Of a stretch of DNA of 64,000 nt, positions 24,601 through 34,718 are shown one piece after another. This stretch comes from Epiperipatus broadwayi (Eukaryota; Onychophora; Udeonychophora; Euonychophora; Peripatidae), in the NCBI GenBank assembly GCA_028023455.1, contig JAQFVV010000254.1, positions 250,001 to 314,000 of the forward strand, in the 5' to 3' direction. A program made the translations under genes and the position numbers. Numbering within the stretch: position 1 is the stretch's first letter; every line of letters begins with the position of its first letter. Under the pieces are notes generated by a model. It did not search any database. It was not told the DNA's origin and was given only the letters and a program-made list of their open reading frames with translations.

Positions 24601-24735
24601 AATCTATTGTGCGGAATATATTGTTTCTAGACCATGTGTATTGTCCTTCATAAATATTTAATAAATTTTCAATGCTCAAATTCACTCTCTGATAAAAATT
24701 CTTCAAAAGCTGTCCATTCTTATTCATCTATCAAA
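21665..24735 (-). mobile_element. APE-type LINE, 5'-truncated, about 3.07 kb (copy 1)
   Basis: Minus strand, in order: the C-terminal end of an APE endonuclease (NLSIENLLNIY, QYTWSRNNIF, TIDYVLVEK, and SDYNFF where active elements have SDH); a linker (24553-24026); then reverse transcriptase with YMAFIDIEKGYDRVNR (near 23430), GVGLRQGCPMSPILFLLYL (near 23250) and LLFADDVFLC (near 23120). The thumb/C-terminal region follows, and a Cys-His segment (CKLCK...H...C) lies near 22000. The 3' end is marked by TAACAGGTTTCTCTGGGCAT and a TGATGTGA-like tail, shared with the plus-strand copy at 53.6-55.0 kb. The 5' end is lost inside the endonuclease. Stops and frameshifts occur, though the FADD catalytic motif survives. 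Likely of the Jockey/CR1/I group; clade not resolved. Confidence 0.9.
22849..23000. mobile_element. 128-bp hairpin insertion with 12-bp direct repeats in the LINE
   Basis: TATTAATCATCA occurs at 22849-22860 and again at 22989-23000. Between them are 128 bp foreign to the LINE. The insert starts with a near-perfect hairpin: arms 22860-22898 and 22905-22943, 39 bp each, loop of six bases (CCGAGT), one mismatch plus one G/T-type pair. Arm landmarks are CAAGCTATTGTGCATGCGC and GTGCATGCACAATAGCTTG. A 45-bp AT-rich tail ending AAAAATAAATGCT follows. The second LINE copy (about 53820-53830) has the uninterrupted target ATGGTTAATACTGGGG. The 12-bp duplication suggests retroposition or an unusual MITE. 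Confidence 0.8.
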
Positions 24736-26200
24736 GACAGTAGTGATCTCTATTACATTGTAAAAACAATTATGCAAACATGATAAATTAGCTCACACTA
24801 GCAAAAATATTTCATTAATTACATTTAAGTTATTAGATTTTTTTAGAAGGAGGTACTGAGTATTATTTGCAGTGTTTGTATTAAAACAGTATGAAGCAGT
24901 GGTTAGAAATTATTGTCTAATACTCTAATGTTTTATCTGATTTAGCCAGAGATCTAACTTCTTTGCAATAAAACAAAAGTTACCATATTTTTAAAAGTCT
25001 TTATGATTTTTGAAACACTATCTTTACTAAGATACATTAATTGTATTAAATTAATAACTGAATAAAAAAGTCTAAATAAAATATTTAAAAAAATTAGAAC
25101 TTGCCAAGAAATACTTATAATCTTACTTACATATATTATAATGGTCGAGCAGTGATTTCTTCCCTATCTGCTATACCAGGGTACCACTAGGCTATTAGAA
25201 CCTAGAAAATTTATAAAGTAGGCAGATACATATGGGTAAGATTCAACTTTTATTGACTGATAGCCCTAGCCACTAGCTCATGGAGTAGCTGAGTTTGATA
25301 ATATAAATTTCAAACTTATTTTTAATTATATATTTCAAAGTACTATTTAAAAAGATTAAGTAATAAGTCACTACCTGCAACTAATAAGACAAACATTTAT
25401 TACACACACACATTAAAAGAAAAATTCTGAAAACTAAATGAATTTTATTTACATCATTTGCATAGATGGATGAATTTAAGATTTAATATAATTTCAATAT
25501 TTTGTTAAATGTAAATACGCTACATAGATTATGCATTTATATACTCGATTCTTTTAACTCCAGGCTACAAGTTCACATCCAAACCAATACCAGCTTACTG
25601 ATATACTGATGTGATCAATGCAAAATGAGGATGTTGGCATAGAAAACCATGCTGACAGGAATGTGCATCTGTAGTATGATATCACTAAAGAAAGAATGAC
25701 CCTTGTCCAGTACAGGAATATGCATCTGTCTGGTGAGGTAATCATTTGAAATACATATTAGATGTGCTCTATAATGGGGGATTATGGTCTTTGCCATCTT
25801 ACTATCACCAACCAGAGTGTAAGGAAATCAATGGCATAGAAAATATGTCTATGACCATTGGAAAAAATGATGGCTACACTTCTGGGCCATGCACTCAGTT
25901 GAGTACTATGCCCTGTATGCTAACACGGCACAAGGGAATGAGAATCCAATGCACCTCCGACTTCACAATGACATAAAACACCCATACATTCCTCCATCAA
26001 CACTGATTCAACTACAAAACAAATAGACAAAAATTAACCCACTTAAACTCACATAATCTTACGAAGTTAAAAAAAATTAGAAAAATGGAAATAATAATAA
26101 TAATAATAGCAAACATATTAAAAGAAAATAAAACAAATAATTTAAATTTCTGCTTAATCTGATAAAAAACTATGAGTTAGCTACCGTTCAGATATAGTAT
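24736..26200. other. non-coding stretch; coding-like relic at 25.55-25.98 kb
   Basis: 24736-25550 is AT-rich with nothing recognised. 25554-25980 has more balanced composition and competing open frames. One plus frame (about 25880-26025) reads WAMHSVEYYALYANTAQG and then HLRLHNDIKHPYIPPSTL before a stop. Another frame covers 25746-25976. None shows a motif I know and each is broken upstream, so this may be an old transposon or pseudogene. A short direct repetition (AGGAATGTGCATCTGT / AGGAATATGCATCTGT) lies at about 25658 and 25713. Confidence 0.35.
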
Positions 26201-26235
26201 TTGAAAAGTTTTTTTTTAGATGATAAAGTTCATAC

Positions 26236-26375
26236 TTTCCATGGCTGTAGGTTTATTTCAATTCCCTCTTGGTGGTCCACAATGCATTGCACAACTCCAT
26301 TCAATGTCCATTTAGTGTCAATATTGTTTTCGGGAAGACTAGTCCATTGTTTTCTGTCTTTCGGAAACCGCAGAT
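26236..26375 (-). CDS. candidate internal exon, unidentified protein
   Basis: On the minus strand a 140-bp block reads open with clearly protein-like content: two leading bases, then 46 codons including RFPKDRKQWTSLPENNIDTK, WTLNGVVQCIVDHQEGIEIN and LQPWK. It is bounded by a plausible acceptor (GACTTCCAG at 26376-26384) and a strong donor (GTATGA, 26235-26230). Composition is far less AT-rich than the flanks, and the other two frames have stops. I do not recognise the family. Neighbouring exons were not found, so gene structure is unknown. A plus-strand frame across it (26201-26491) is taken as the antisense shadow. Splice sites are judged by eye only. Confidence 0.45.
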
Positions 26376-27116
26376 CTGGAAGTCACCTCATCTGGTGCAA
26401 ATATGAGAAATTAATTTATTGTGTAACCATTACATTTTTGAGGACTGCAATACATGTAAATATGCTTAAATTATGTCATGAACAAGAGTAATATCAAAGA
26501 ATAAAACTCCACTTCCCTTTTATATCATTTTGAATTCCTTACCATCAAATTACAGGATCAATCTTGCCTGACTTTGTACTGATCTTATTCATGATGATGA
26601 TTTTGTCTGTGGTCCATGTGTTCATTTGCATCATTTATTGAGCAATTTACTTTTGAGCAGGAACATAAGATTTTATTACTAGGAATTTTTTTATTGACTT
26701 CTTATCTGACTAATTGGTTAAATGCCCTCAAGGGCCTGTTTTCTATTATGACATTAATTTCAATAAAAAATCATTTCCATTCTAAGATTTAAATATATAG
26801 GGTATATAAGCGCAGACTCTCACATGATCCACTACTCTCCACTCTATTTCATAACACTAATACACTTGAACACATATTTCTAAATAGAGAATCAAATTAA
26901 AAATAATTTGTAAATAGAAAATAATTAACAGCTTTTATTTTCTTTTACATTACTTTAAAAAAAAATCTTTTATCTTTAGATTTTTCCTTACTTTAATAAT
27001 TTTCCATCTGTGCAATTTTATATATTGGTTTAAATAAAATTATTAACTTTTATATTTATTTATCGATCTTTTTTTATTTATTTGAAAGTGATGTAATGGC
27101 ATAAATATATACTGTT

Positions 27117-27117
<1 letters not shown>

Positions 27118-27208
<91 letters not shown>
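27118..27208. repeat. (TA)n microsatellite, two runs
   Basis: Two TA runs separated by TTATATACCTTA; abuts the left end of the foldback element at 27208. Confidence 0.95.
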
Positions 27209-27210
<2 letters not shown>

Positions 27211-27748
27211 CTTGTAGAAGGAAATTAATCTTCACACATGCACTATTAAATTTATATTCAATCAATAAGCACCCATAAATAAGTGTTTTAAGATCATAAA
27301 TGGTCCCATTATACTTAGAGCCATAAATACATTACTTCTTACTGTCCATGCTTAAATCAAGACTTGATTTTATTATGAGACTGATATTTCAATTGACAAA
27401 TTATTGGCATCAGTTTATATATCACAGGGGAAAAGGTTTTTTTTATTTTTAACTATCTGTGACTTTGAAATATATTAGTTTGAATGTAAGTAAAATGAGA
27501 AACCTTCTCTTCACTGTGATATATAAACTAATCTGATGCAAATAATTTATCAATTGAAATATAATGCTCATTATAGTAACAAAGCCTGATTTTAGCATGG
27601 TTAATAAGGTTGGTTTATATAAGAATAGGCTGCAAGCATAAGTGGACCACATATATTTTTAAAATATTTATTGATGGGTAAGTGTATGTTGATTTAATAT
27701 CAATTTAACAGCATGTGTGTGAAGAGTAATTTCCTTTTACAAGATTAC
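27208..27748. mobile_element. foldback element 1, about 540 bp, long diverged inverted repeats
   Basis: Left arm (about 27208-27440) and right arm (about 27510-27748) are inverse copies of about 235 bp. Outermost TAATCTTGTAGAAGGAAATT faces AATTTCCTTTTACAAGATTA. Inner matches include TTCAATTGACAAATTATTGGC with its inverse near 27545 and CAGTTTATATATCACAGGG with CACTGTGATATATAAACTAA. It is flanked on both sides by (TA)n runs, suggesting insertion into a TA tract. It has no open frame and would fold into a large hairpin. Confidence 0.8.
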
Positions 27749-27777
27749 ATATATATATAAATTGCTACATCACTATT

Positions 27778-27783
<6 letters not shown>

Positions 27784-27812
<29 letters not shown>
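27784..27812. repeat. (TA)n microsatellite
   Basis: About 14 TA units on the right side of foldback element 1. Confidence 0.95.
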
Positions 27813-27815
<3 letters not shown>

Positions 27816-28584
27816 GCCATGTGGTTACATTGCTGTATTTACAATAATAATTGACAACATGCTCCTTTAATTCAGAATGATTTAATTCACAAGGCAAATA
27901 ATATTTAATTTCCCCTCATATATATGTTTTAATAATAATAATGGGCATTCAATTAATTTAAATATTTTGTGTATCATATCTTAGTATGATAATTTTTATA
28001 TATTTTAAACATAATTTTAATATTTGAAATGTCTTAGAATTTATAAATGTTTGTAACAGGAGAGAGAATAATAAAATAATCAGATAGTTTCTTTTTTCTC
28101 TCTCTTCAATAATTTTGTTTATTTATCAGTATTAATTTTAGTTTTAAAAAAGATGCTAAAATAAAAAGGTTTTCTCTTCAGTGGACTGTTTAGAAATTTT
28201 TAATTTTAACATTTAAGAGAGATAAAGCAGACATTTTTTATGTTTAGCAATATTTTTAAAAGAAAGAAAATATGATTTTAACATTTATTAAAAATTTACT
28301 TTAAATAATCATAGTTGTTTTTTTCTTTCTTTATCCTTTATGTCTTTCCAAAAGTAAAGTCAGTATAATTAATCAGATTATTTTATTTTCTGTTGGCAAG
28401 ATAAAAATTATTTAATTAAAAAAGAATGTCAAAAAACTATGATTTCAATAAAAGTTTTTGACTTGTTTTCCAATGTCAATGTTGAAAGAAAGAAATGCTG
28501 AACAATTGTTTTTGTCAAAATGATCTAATTAGTTATTATTAAATTATTTATATAGGAGACAGGATTGTCATTGGTTGAAGACAT

Positions 28585-28702
28585 GTTTATTCCAAAAACA
28601 GGGGTATGGGTCAATCAGTTGACCTCAGTATCTTGTGAAAAGTGAGCATTCATGAGCCAGTTATTGAAGAGGACACCCAATTCTAAGACAACTACTAAAG
28701 AA
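28585..28702 (-). CDS. candidate terminal exon, unidentified (low confidence)
   Basis: On the minus strand a good acceptor (CTATTGTTTTCTTTAG) is followed, after two bases, by an open stretch (VVLELGVLFNNWLMNAHFSQ, DTEVN) ending in a stop near 28620. About 25 bases later GGAATAAACATG supplies a polyadenylation-signal match. Composition is less AT-biased than the flanks. The coding part is only about 25 codons, so it could be chance. If real, it belongs to a gene transcribed leftward. Confidence 0.25.
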
Positions 28703-28709
28703 AACAATA

Positions 28710-29857
28710 GGAGAAAAAAGTTTTAATCAAGCTCTTAAAGTAGAGAACAGGAACATTTAGCTGTGAAAATCACACTATGGGTTAAACTATAAAATATTTT
28801 TTAAGATGAATGCAACAATGTGTTATGTTTTACTAAACACTAAACATAATCTTCCATGTAATCTGCTGCATTGAAAATTAAAAAATGTAAAGAGGAAGAT
28901 ACCTTGTCTCCAACCAAGAGTATGAATGTCTCTATATATTAGTCCTACCTGAAAAAATTATTGAAACAAAAATGAATAAATTTTTCCTTCTTGCTATCTT
29001 GAAATCTTCTATTGTCAAGGAGAAAGAACAGTATACATTAATTTAGAAGTGAGAAGCCTTCAAGAAAAAAACCTATATGGAAACACTGAAAATTATGAAT
29101 GCAAAGAACTTCCAAAAAATGGAAACCATGGTAAAAGGTTTTTTGTTTGCATATTATACTCTATTCTAGTAGGGCACCATTTTTATGAAATATTTTGTAT
29201 TCATGTGATTTTTACCTTCCAAAAATATAGAAAGTTTTTAAAATAACAATTTTTATTAAATTTGACATGTTTTAATTTTTTTATTCATTTATTCCCCCCC
29301 CCCTAAATTATACAAGAGATTAAGCTTATTTAACTCCTTATTTCTGATTAAAAAGTCATTTTTAATAATTTGACTATAGAAAAGATTAATTCAATTAAAG
29401 AATAAAAATCAAATGATTAGTCTTTTTAATATAAAACTATACTTTTGATAAAAATGTATAAATTTAAATTATCATATTATCATGTCATAAATTATTGTTT
29501 AAAATATATTTTAGTGTTAATGTCTTTATTCTCCAGCTATCAGTTACATGATTTGGCAGTATGTGTGATGTAATTTTAAGACAGGTTAGAGTTTGAGGCA
29601 TTGTTTTTAAATTATTTCAGTAAAGTTATTTTAAAGTAAATTAGAATAAGCTATTACATTTATTTACCTTTTGCTCACAGTAACTGCATATAGTTTTTGC
29701 TTTATGAGTTTAGATTTCAGCACAATAGTTAAATATATGGATGTAAATGTTTATATTTGTGTTTGGATATCCAAATAATAACTCTGGATGGCATAAAAGT
29801 ATCACCTTTAAAGTTCATTTACTCCATTTTGTTTTTCACTAGTAATTAAGTTTATAC
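28710..29857. other. AT-rich non-coding stretch
   Basis: No convincing gene. A C10 run sits at about 29294-29303. A short plus-strand exon-like segment near 29.05-29.13 kb was considered and rejected. Confidence 0.5.
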
Positions 29858-30068
29858 TTGGCCAGTACATTAATAGTACTATGTGGCCAGAGCATTGATG
29901 ATGATCAGTATATTTCTGTATTTCAGAATAGTTTTATTATTATAAGTGATGAATTAAATTTCAGAATGTGCATCCAAATATTTGTGTTATATTTTGCCCT
30001 ATGTTTGGCAGTGGCTAGATATCCAGTCACAAGATTGACTGTTGATTTCATAATGATTTGATTACTTT
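29858..30068 (+). mobile_element. SINE B copy
   Basis: TTGGCCAGTACATTAATAGT, ATGTGGCCAGAGCATTGATG and ATGATCAG at the 5' side, GTGCATCCAAAT in the middle, and ATCCAGTCACAAGATTGACT, GTTGATTTCATAATGATTTG at the 3' side, in the same order as the 9.97 kb copy. The small open frame here is incidental. Confidence 0.7.
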
Positions 30069-30289
30069 TGTCTAATGCTGATTCTCTGTTCTGATTCACT
30101 GTACTATTTTTATTAATGTTATATTTTATTTCATTAAATAGGGCTTATGATGATTTCCTCATCTCTCCATATTCTCTTTATATTGATCTTTATTTTCTAT
30201 ACCATTACAATATGTATATATTAATTATAATATTCTTATGGATAATGATGAATTCATAGTATTATTTCCAAGAACTTTTATCTAATAAA

Positions 30290-30295
<6 letters not shown>

Positions 30296-30326
<31 letters not shown>

Positions 30327-30352
30327 AACCATATATTTTAGCATAAAATATA

Positions 30353-30388
<36 letters not shown>

Positions 30389-30412
30389 AACCATATATTT
30401 TAGCATAAAATA
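30296..30412 (+). repeat. tandem duplication of a TA run plus TTGTAACC unit
   Basis: A unit of about 64 bp, (TA)n followed by TTGTAACCATATATTTTAGC and ATAAAATATAAT, occurs twice in tandem. Confidence 0.9.
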
Positions 30413-30414
30413 TA

Positions 30415-30735
30415 ATAATTGATGTAACTATTATTAAAAAATTTCTCTGTCTTCTTTGGTGATTTGATTGGCTTGATTTTCGCTTTGAACAGATTACTCT
30501 CTTATATTATTTTAATAAATTTAGATTTGCTTCGTTCCATATACTAATTCATATCATAATGTTTAACTTTTTAAAATTTTTGACAACACATTAAATTTGG
30601 TAAAATAGTATTAAAATATAATATTTTGTTTTATTTGTTTAAAATAATCTTAAAAATTATTTATATTGAATTAATAAAAAACCATTTGTTCAATTAAAAT
30701 AAATTATTAAAAATAAATACAGTAATTACGTATGC
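30415..30735. other. AT-rich non-coding stretch
   Basis: Nothing recognised; precedes the CpG-containing segment at 30.74 kb. Confidence 0.5.
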
Positions 30736-30739
30736 GTCT

Positions 30740-31071
30740 CAATGTAAAAAAAGAAAAGAGCGCGAATTTAAGAGAAGATCGTCTGTTAGTTTGCTTTTGG
30801 AGGGAGAGAAAGAAAAAGAAAATGGTAAGAAGGCAAATGGTGTAAATTTGATAAGCTTATTTTAAAATAGTTAACAAGTAAACTGATTACCACAAATTTG
30901 CTATAAACGTAAAAATAATATCGTGGTATTTAAATATAAGATGAATTGCTAAATTTAAAAGTCTGTTCAAGTCGGCTGGCCAAGTGGATCAAATCACCGG
31001 TAATAATTTCCCAATATTACATTTAAAATGTCGGAGCTTCCCAGTTTAAAAGAATTAATTGCAAGAATTTG
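30740..31071 (+). CDS. candidate 5' exon(s) of a plus-strand gene
   Basis: CpGs cluster at 30730-30785 (ACGTATGCGTC, GAGCGCGAATT, GATCGTCTG), unlike the rest of the window. A purine-rich stretch then ends in GAAAATG followed by a strong donor, GTAAGA (30825 on). About 200 bp later, AAAATGTCGG gives an initiator ATG at 31028 in a good context. It opens MSELPSLKELIARI and is cut after 44 coding bases by a near-consensus donor GTATGT (31072). This arrangement fits a promoter with a first coding exon, perhaps with an alternative 5' exon. I do not recognise the protein and did not find the next exon. Chance remains possible for so short a coding piece. Confidence 0.35.
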
Positions 31072-31719
31072 GTATGTTTTAAAATGTTTATTGTTCTACA
31101 ATTTGGAAAAATTAAATAAGTATTTTAATTACAAAAGTTTTATAAATATGAAAATTTGCTTTTTAAAAAAGAAGAAGTTTAAATTAAAGTAAAATGTTAA
31201 AGTTATCAACATAGTTTAATATTTCCGTCTCTAATTCTAATAAAAATATAGTATTGATTGATATTTAACTTTATAATGCCAGTAAAATATTTGCTAGTTA
31301 ATTTTGTTTGCCATTTGGATAATAAACAGTTTTCAAATAATTGATCAAAGCTATTTTCAAATTTTATCGTCAGTTTGTAATGATTAAATTAATTGCTGTA
31401 ATTGTTATTCCTAGATTTAAGCGTGGATAAATAAATATTTAGCATGGATGTAATAAACTTGGAACATTTTTAATAGAGAAATGTAGAAATTAATAACTTT
31501 TGAAAAACATTTTCATTTAAGTTCTGCTTGTCATGTCTTGAAATTGTTTCATGTTTATGGAGCCACGTAAAATCGTTAATCTAATAGTGATTATAATAAC
31601 TAACACAAATGGATAAAATTGCATGTATGGAATTCAACCATAATTATATTTATTACTTCGTACATTTATTGTTCGACACATCGTACATGGAATTCACGGA
31701 TCATATTTGTCGTTATAAA

Positions 31720-31845
31720 ATGCTCTACAATCTAATTTGTGACACACACACCTGCTAAAATTCATATATTGAACTCTAAAATGCTATACATTTAATTTAT
31801 ATCACACACACACCTCTTAGATTTTATGTATTTGATGAATAATTC
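31720..31845 (+). repeat. diverged two-unit tandem repeat, about 60 bp
   Basis: Both units contain AAAATGCT(C/A)TACA, a TAATTTRT stretch, CACACACACACCT and an AGATTTTATGTATT-like end. Confidence 0.6.
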
Positions 31846-32265
31846 ATTACTTTAATTTTATCGTTATATGAACTTGCATGTGAAGTTCATAAGTTATATT
31901 TTATTAAGTTTAAATTAATAGGGGTTGAATAAAATATTTATTCAAGAGAATAGCGCTTGCGAAAAGGGCTTGAAAAGTACTAAATGAATTCATGAGATGT
32001 ATCAATCTTTGTGAGGTATTTTGTGAGTCTTTCCAGATTTATATTCCTATGCTAATATTACTTATATTGCATTACACATGTTTTATTTTAAGTAAGATAA
32101 GTTAGTACATTAGTTGTCCTGATTAGTGTAACATTTTATTATGCAAGAACCCACATTTGCTAAAGTGTTAGTGTATTCTGAATGATCAGAATAACTGAGG
32201 AGGATGATTTTGCACTTTAATATGAAGTAAATAGTAATGTTGTTTTTTAATGTTGAAAGGCATTA

Positions 32266-32362
32266 ATCTGTGCTGGTGGTTAATCCGCAGATTATTTAAT
32301 TGCCATTTTTTGTATTTTACACTCATTCCAGCGCTGGTGGTTAATCCGCGGAATTGTGTAAT
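32266..32362 (+). repeat. duplicated GCTGGTGGTTAATCCGC block
   Basis: GCTGGTGGTTAATCCGCAGA (about 32270) recurs as GCTGGTGGTTAATCCGCGGA (about 32332) with about 62 bp spacing, each followed by an AATT/TGTAATT context. Less AT-rich than the surroundings. Confidence 0.7.
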
Positions 32363-33819
32363 TATACGTATTACTTTATGATGGTGTATCAATCCACAAA
32401 GCGTTTAGTATTATTTAATTCCTATGTGTAGATGAACGCATCCACAGGAATATGTTTTACTTCATAGATATAAGTTGGGCAAAGTATTTTAGTTAATCTG
32501 CTAAATCATCTTCTTCCATTTGTAAGCATAATTCATAAGTTAGATCGTCAAATTGTAGCAGGACATTCTATTCAAGTTACTTCATAATAATTAACTGTCG
32601 GTTGATTATTATTTACCGGAGTGTAAGTTTACATTTTCATTTTATTTAATGATTACATTATAGCTAAATCCTACAGATATAATATTAGTTATTATATTAT
32701 TCTAATTTTACGGTATGGATTTATTGAATCTGGAAATGATGTTAAATACTTCATGAGTTGATGTTGAATTTAGTATAATTTGCTCAAGATTCATTATATC
32801 AAATTGAAATAAGGTATGATTAGGTTTTTAAAACCGTACCTATGATAGGTTAGTGAAGAAAGTCGATGGAATTATAATTTATTTATTTTATTTGTTTACT
32901 TATGTTTTTTTTTAATTATCACATTAGAATTAATTACTTATTATTGATAAATTTGTAAATAAACGTTGATTTATAATTAAACTTACTGTGCCGTTGCTAT
33001 GTGTCATTCTTAAAATCAGAAATCATAAACCTTGGATAGAGCATACATGAAGTACATACTATTGTCAACATGATATAAGAGTTTAGTGATATTTTGAGAA
33101 AACATTTGGATGCTTTTAGTCTTTGGTAGTTTATGATGTGTAGGGTACAATAAAATCCCATTTACCTTTTCCATCATTTTGGCTTTGCGTAGTTGATTCT
33201 AGTATGCAATATAAATTAATTATTAGACTTGTAAACAGATTTACCAAATAATGATATGATTGAATATATTTACTTATCATTTAAAATTGTCATTTGTCAG
33301 TATAAAAAGAGTCTCAGTGATATAGTAAACTATAAAAAGAACCCAAGTATTTATGTTTATTTATTGCAAAGCTTTACCTGGACTAGCATTTGTATTAAAA
33401 ATCATATAGATGGTTTAAAATTTCATAATCTTATGTAGTTCCACAAATAGTGCCATCTTGTACATGGTCGGCCATCGGGTCTCATACAATAAAAATCGCA
33501 AATTAAGGTTTGTAACATAATAACATTGCACTTATAATTTGTTTACTGTATTTTATCATACTACTATGATAGGTCATCGCGGTATACCCTGGCTGCGATC
33601 AAATTGAATCATAAAAGTTTATGTTAGATCATGAGTTTGGTCTGTGATAAGTTGTTCCAGATGTTGGTTGTGGTCCTTGGTGCATAAAATAGATAGCATA
33701 ATATGCTTTTGGATACAGCTCTTAATAGCTGACAATGAGTAGTGGGAATTGATCAGTGATCGAGGTTACGATTCTCAGTGCACTGATGTTTTGGTGATAT
33801 TATGTAGTTGACCACACTT

Positions 33820-34372
33820 TAAAGGGTTACAATATATATATTAAAAACTATTGTAATAACAATAAAAAATAAATATGACAGAAATTAACTAGTATATAAG
33901 TCTTTCAATCTGTAGAAATACTTTCAGTTAATTCCTTAACCCTCCTCAACTGCCATTAAATTCAAAAATGATAATGGAAACAAACATCATCAACTCAATT
34001 CTCATGAATCCTAAATTTTAATGATAGCACCTTGTCTATTAGTTATATTTAGTTTATTTCTATTTATTAAAATTGCCTCCTTGATTTTTATTTTATTATG
34101 GGTTCTCTCTTTATGAAGAATCTTAATACTTTCAGTATCAAACTTAAATTTATATTTACATGTTCTTTCATAATTCAAGAAAACTGAAGCAGTCATTAAA
34201 TCATTATTATTTTTATTTTTCAACTGCTTGTAAAACAATTCATGTGCCTTTAATCTTTTTGAAATACTGCATCTTGATTTACCTGTATATAATAACATAC
34301 ATTCACAAAAAATTTGATACATGACATTATTTTTCTGTTTGACAGGTATGATGTTTTTTAGAACTAGTGTGG
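33820..34372 (-). mobile_element. Penelope-like PLE-1, 3' part with GIY-YIG coding
   Basis: The minus strand starts near 34372 with coding sequence for a GIY-YIG endonuclease (next entry). It passes a stop at 34011 and continues into a 3' non-coding end: GAGTTGATGATGTTTGTTTC, AATTTAATGGCAGTTGAGGA, GGTTAAGGAATTAACTGAAA, GATTGAAAGACTTATATAC, TTATTGTTATTACAATAG, then TATATATATTGTAACCC. This end is the reference for assigning the other PLE-1 fragments in the window. It is 5'-truncated. At 34371 it meets a plus-oriented PLE-1 end fragment, giving the inverted junction often seen with Penelope insertions. Confidence 0.75.
34011..34370 (-). pseudogene. Penelope GIY-YIG endonuclease domain (fragment)
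   Basis: The frame reads through VMYQIFCECMLLYTGKSRCS then ISKRLKAHE. This matches the Penelope form of the GIY-YIG motif: hydrophobic-Y-x-I-x-C-x-C, YTGK where YIG is usual, a conserved R, and an R...H pair. Near the C-terminus it has KEAILINRNKLNITNRQG, matching the catalytic-Glu and Asn segment (EAIxI...N) of these endonucleases. The open frame with Met starts at 34322, but homology extends upstream to about 34370. The reverse-transcriptase half is absent. The domain is open for over 100 codons, so this copy may be fairly young. Confidence 0.8.
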
Positions 34373-34492
34373 ATTGAAAGACTGCGTATAATAATTAATT
34401 ACCATTATATTCATTATTTTGGTACTAATCGGTAGGCCAAACCAGCCACTTGGTGATGTTGTTTCTCTGCTAAAAACAAACAATTACATCGA
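34371..34492 (+). mobile_element. PLE-1 end fragment and inverted arm
   Basis: GGATTGAAAGACTGCGTATA then TTAATTACCATTATATTCAT matches PLE-1 3' ends in plus orientation. 34414-34492 (GGTACTAATCGGTAGGCCAA, CCAGCCACTTGGTGATGTTG, TTTCTCTGC) is the inverse of 35318-35392. Confidence 0.6.
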
Positions 34493-34718
34493 TCCAGGGC
34501 TGACTATTTTAAAAATATTTCTACATTTACTTTGACTTTTATTAAAATATTTTTACATTTTCTCTGCCTTTTTAAAAAAATATTTTGACATTTGATATGA
34601 CTTTTTTACTAATATTTTGACATATCTTGTAAATAATTTACAATACAAGATTTATTCAAATATTTGAACCTTTTCTTTTTAAAAATGGCAAAATAAGCAT
34701 AGTGTAATAGAAATAAAG

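Larger units (their letters stand above)
31072..33818. other. low-repeat region, possible first intron
   Basis: No recognisable transposons; more unique-looking than most of the window. It contains two short duplicated blocks, listed separately, and no coding frame with features. If the 31.03 kb exon is real, this would be its intron. Confidence 0.4.

Noticed and set aside
29047-29130. Plus-strand exon (VRSLQEKNLYGNTENYECKE) with AG and GT borders
   Set aside because: Only 27 codons, acceptor weak, donor GTAAAA moderate, no supporting neighbour; likely chance.
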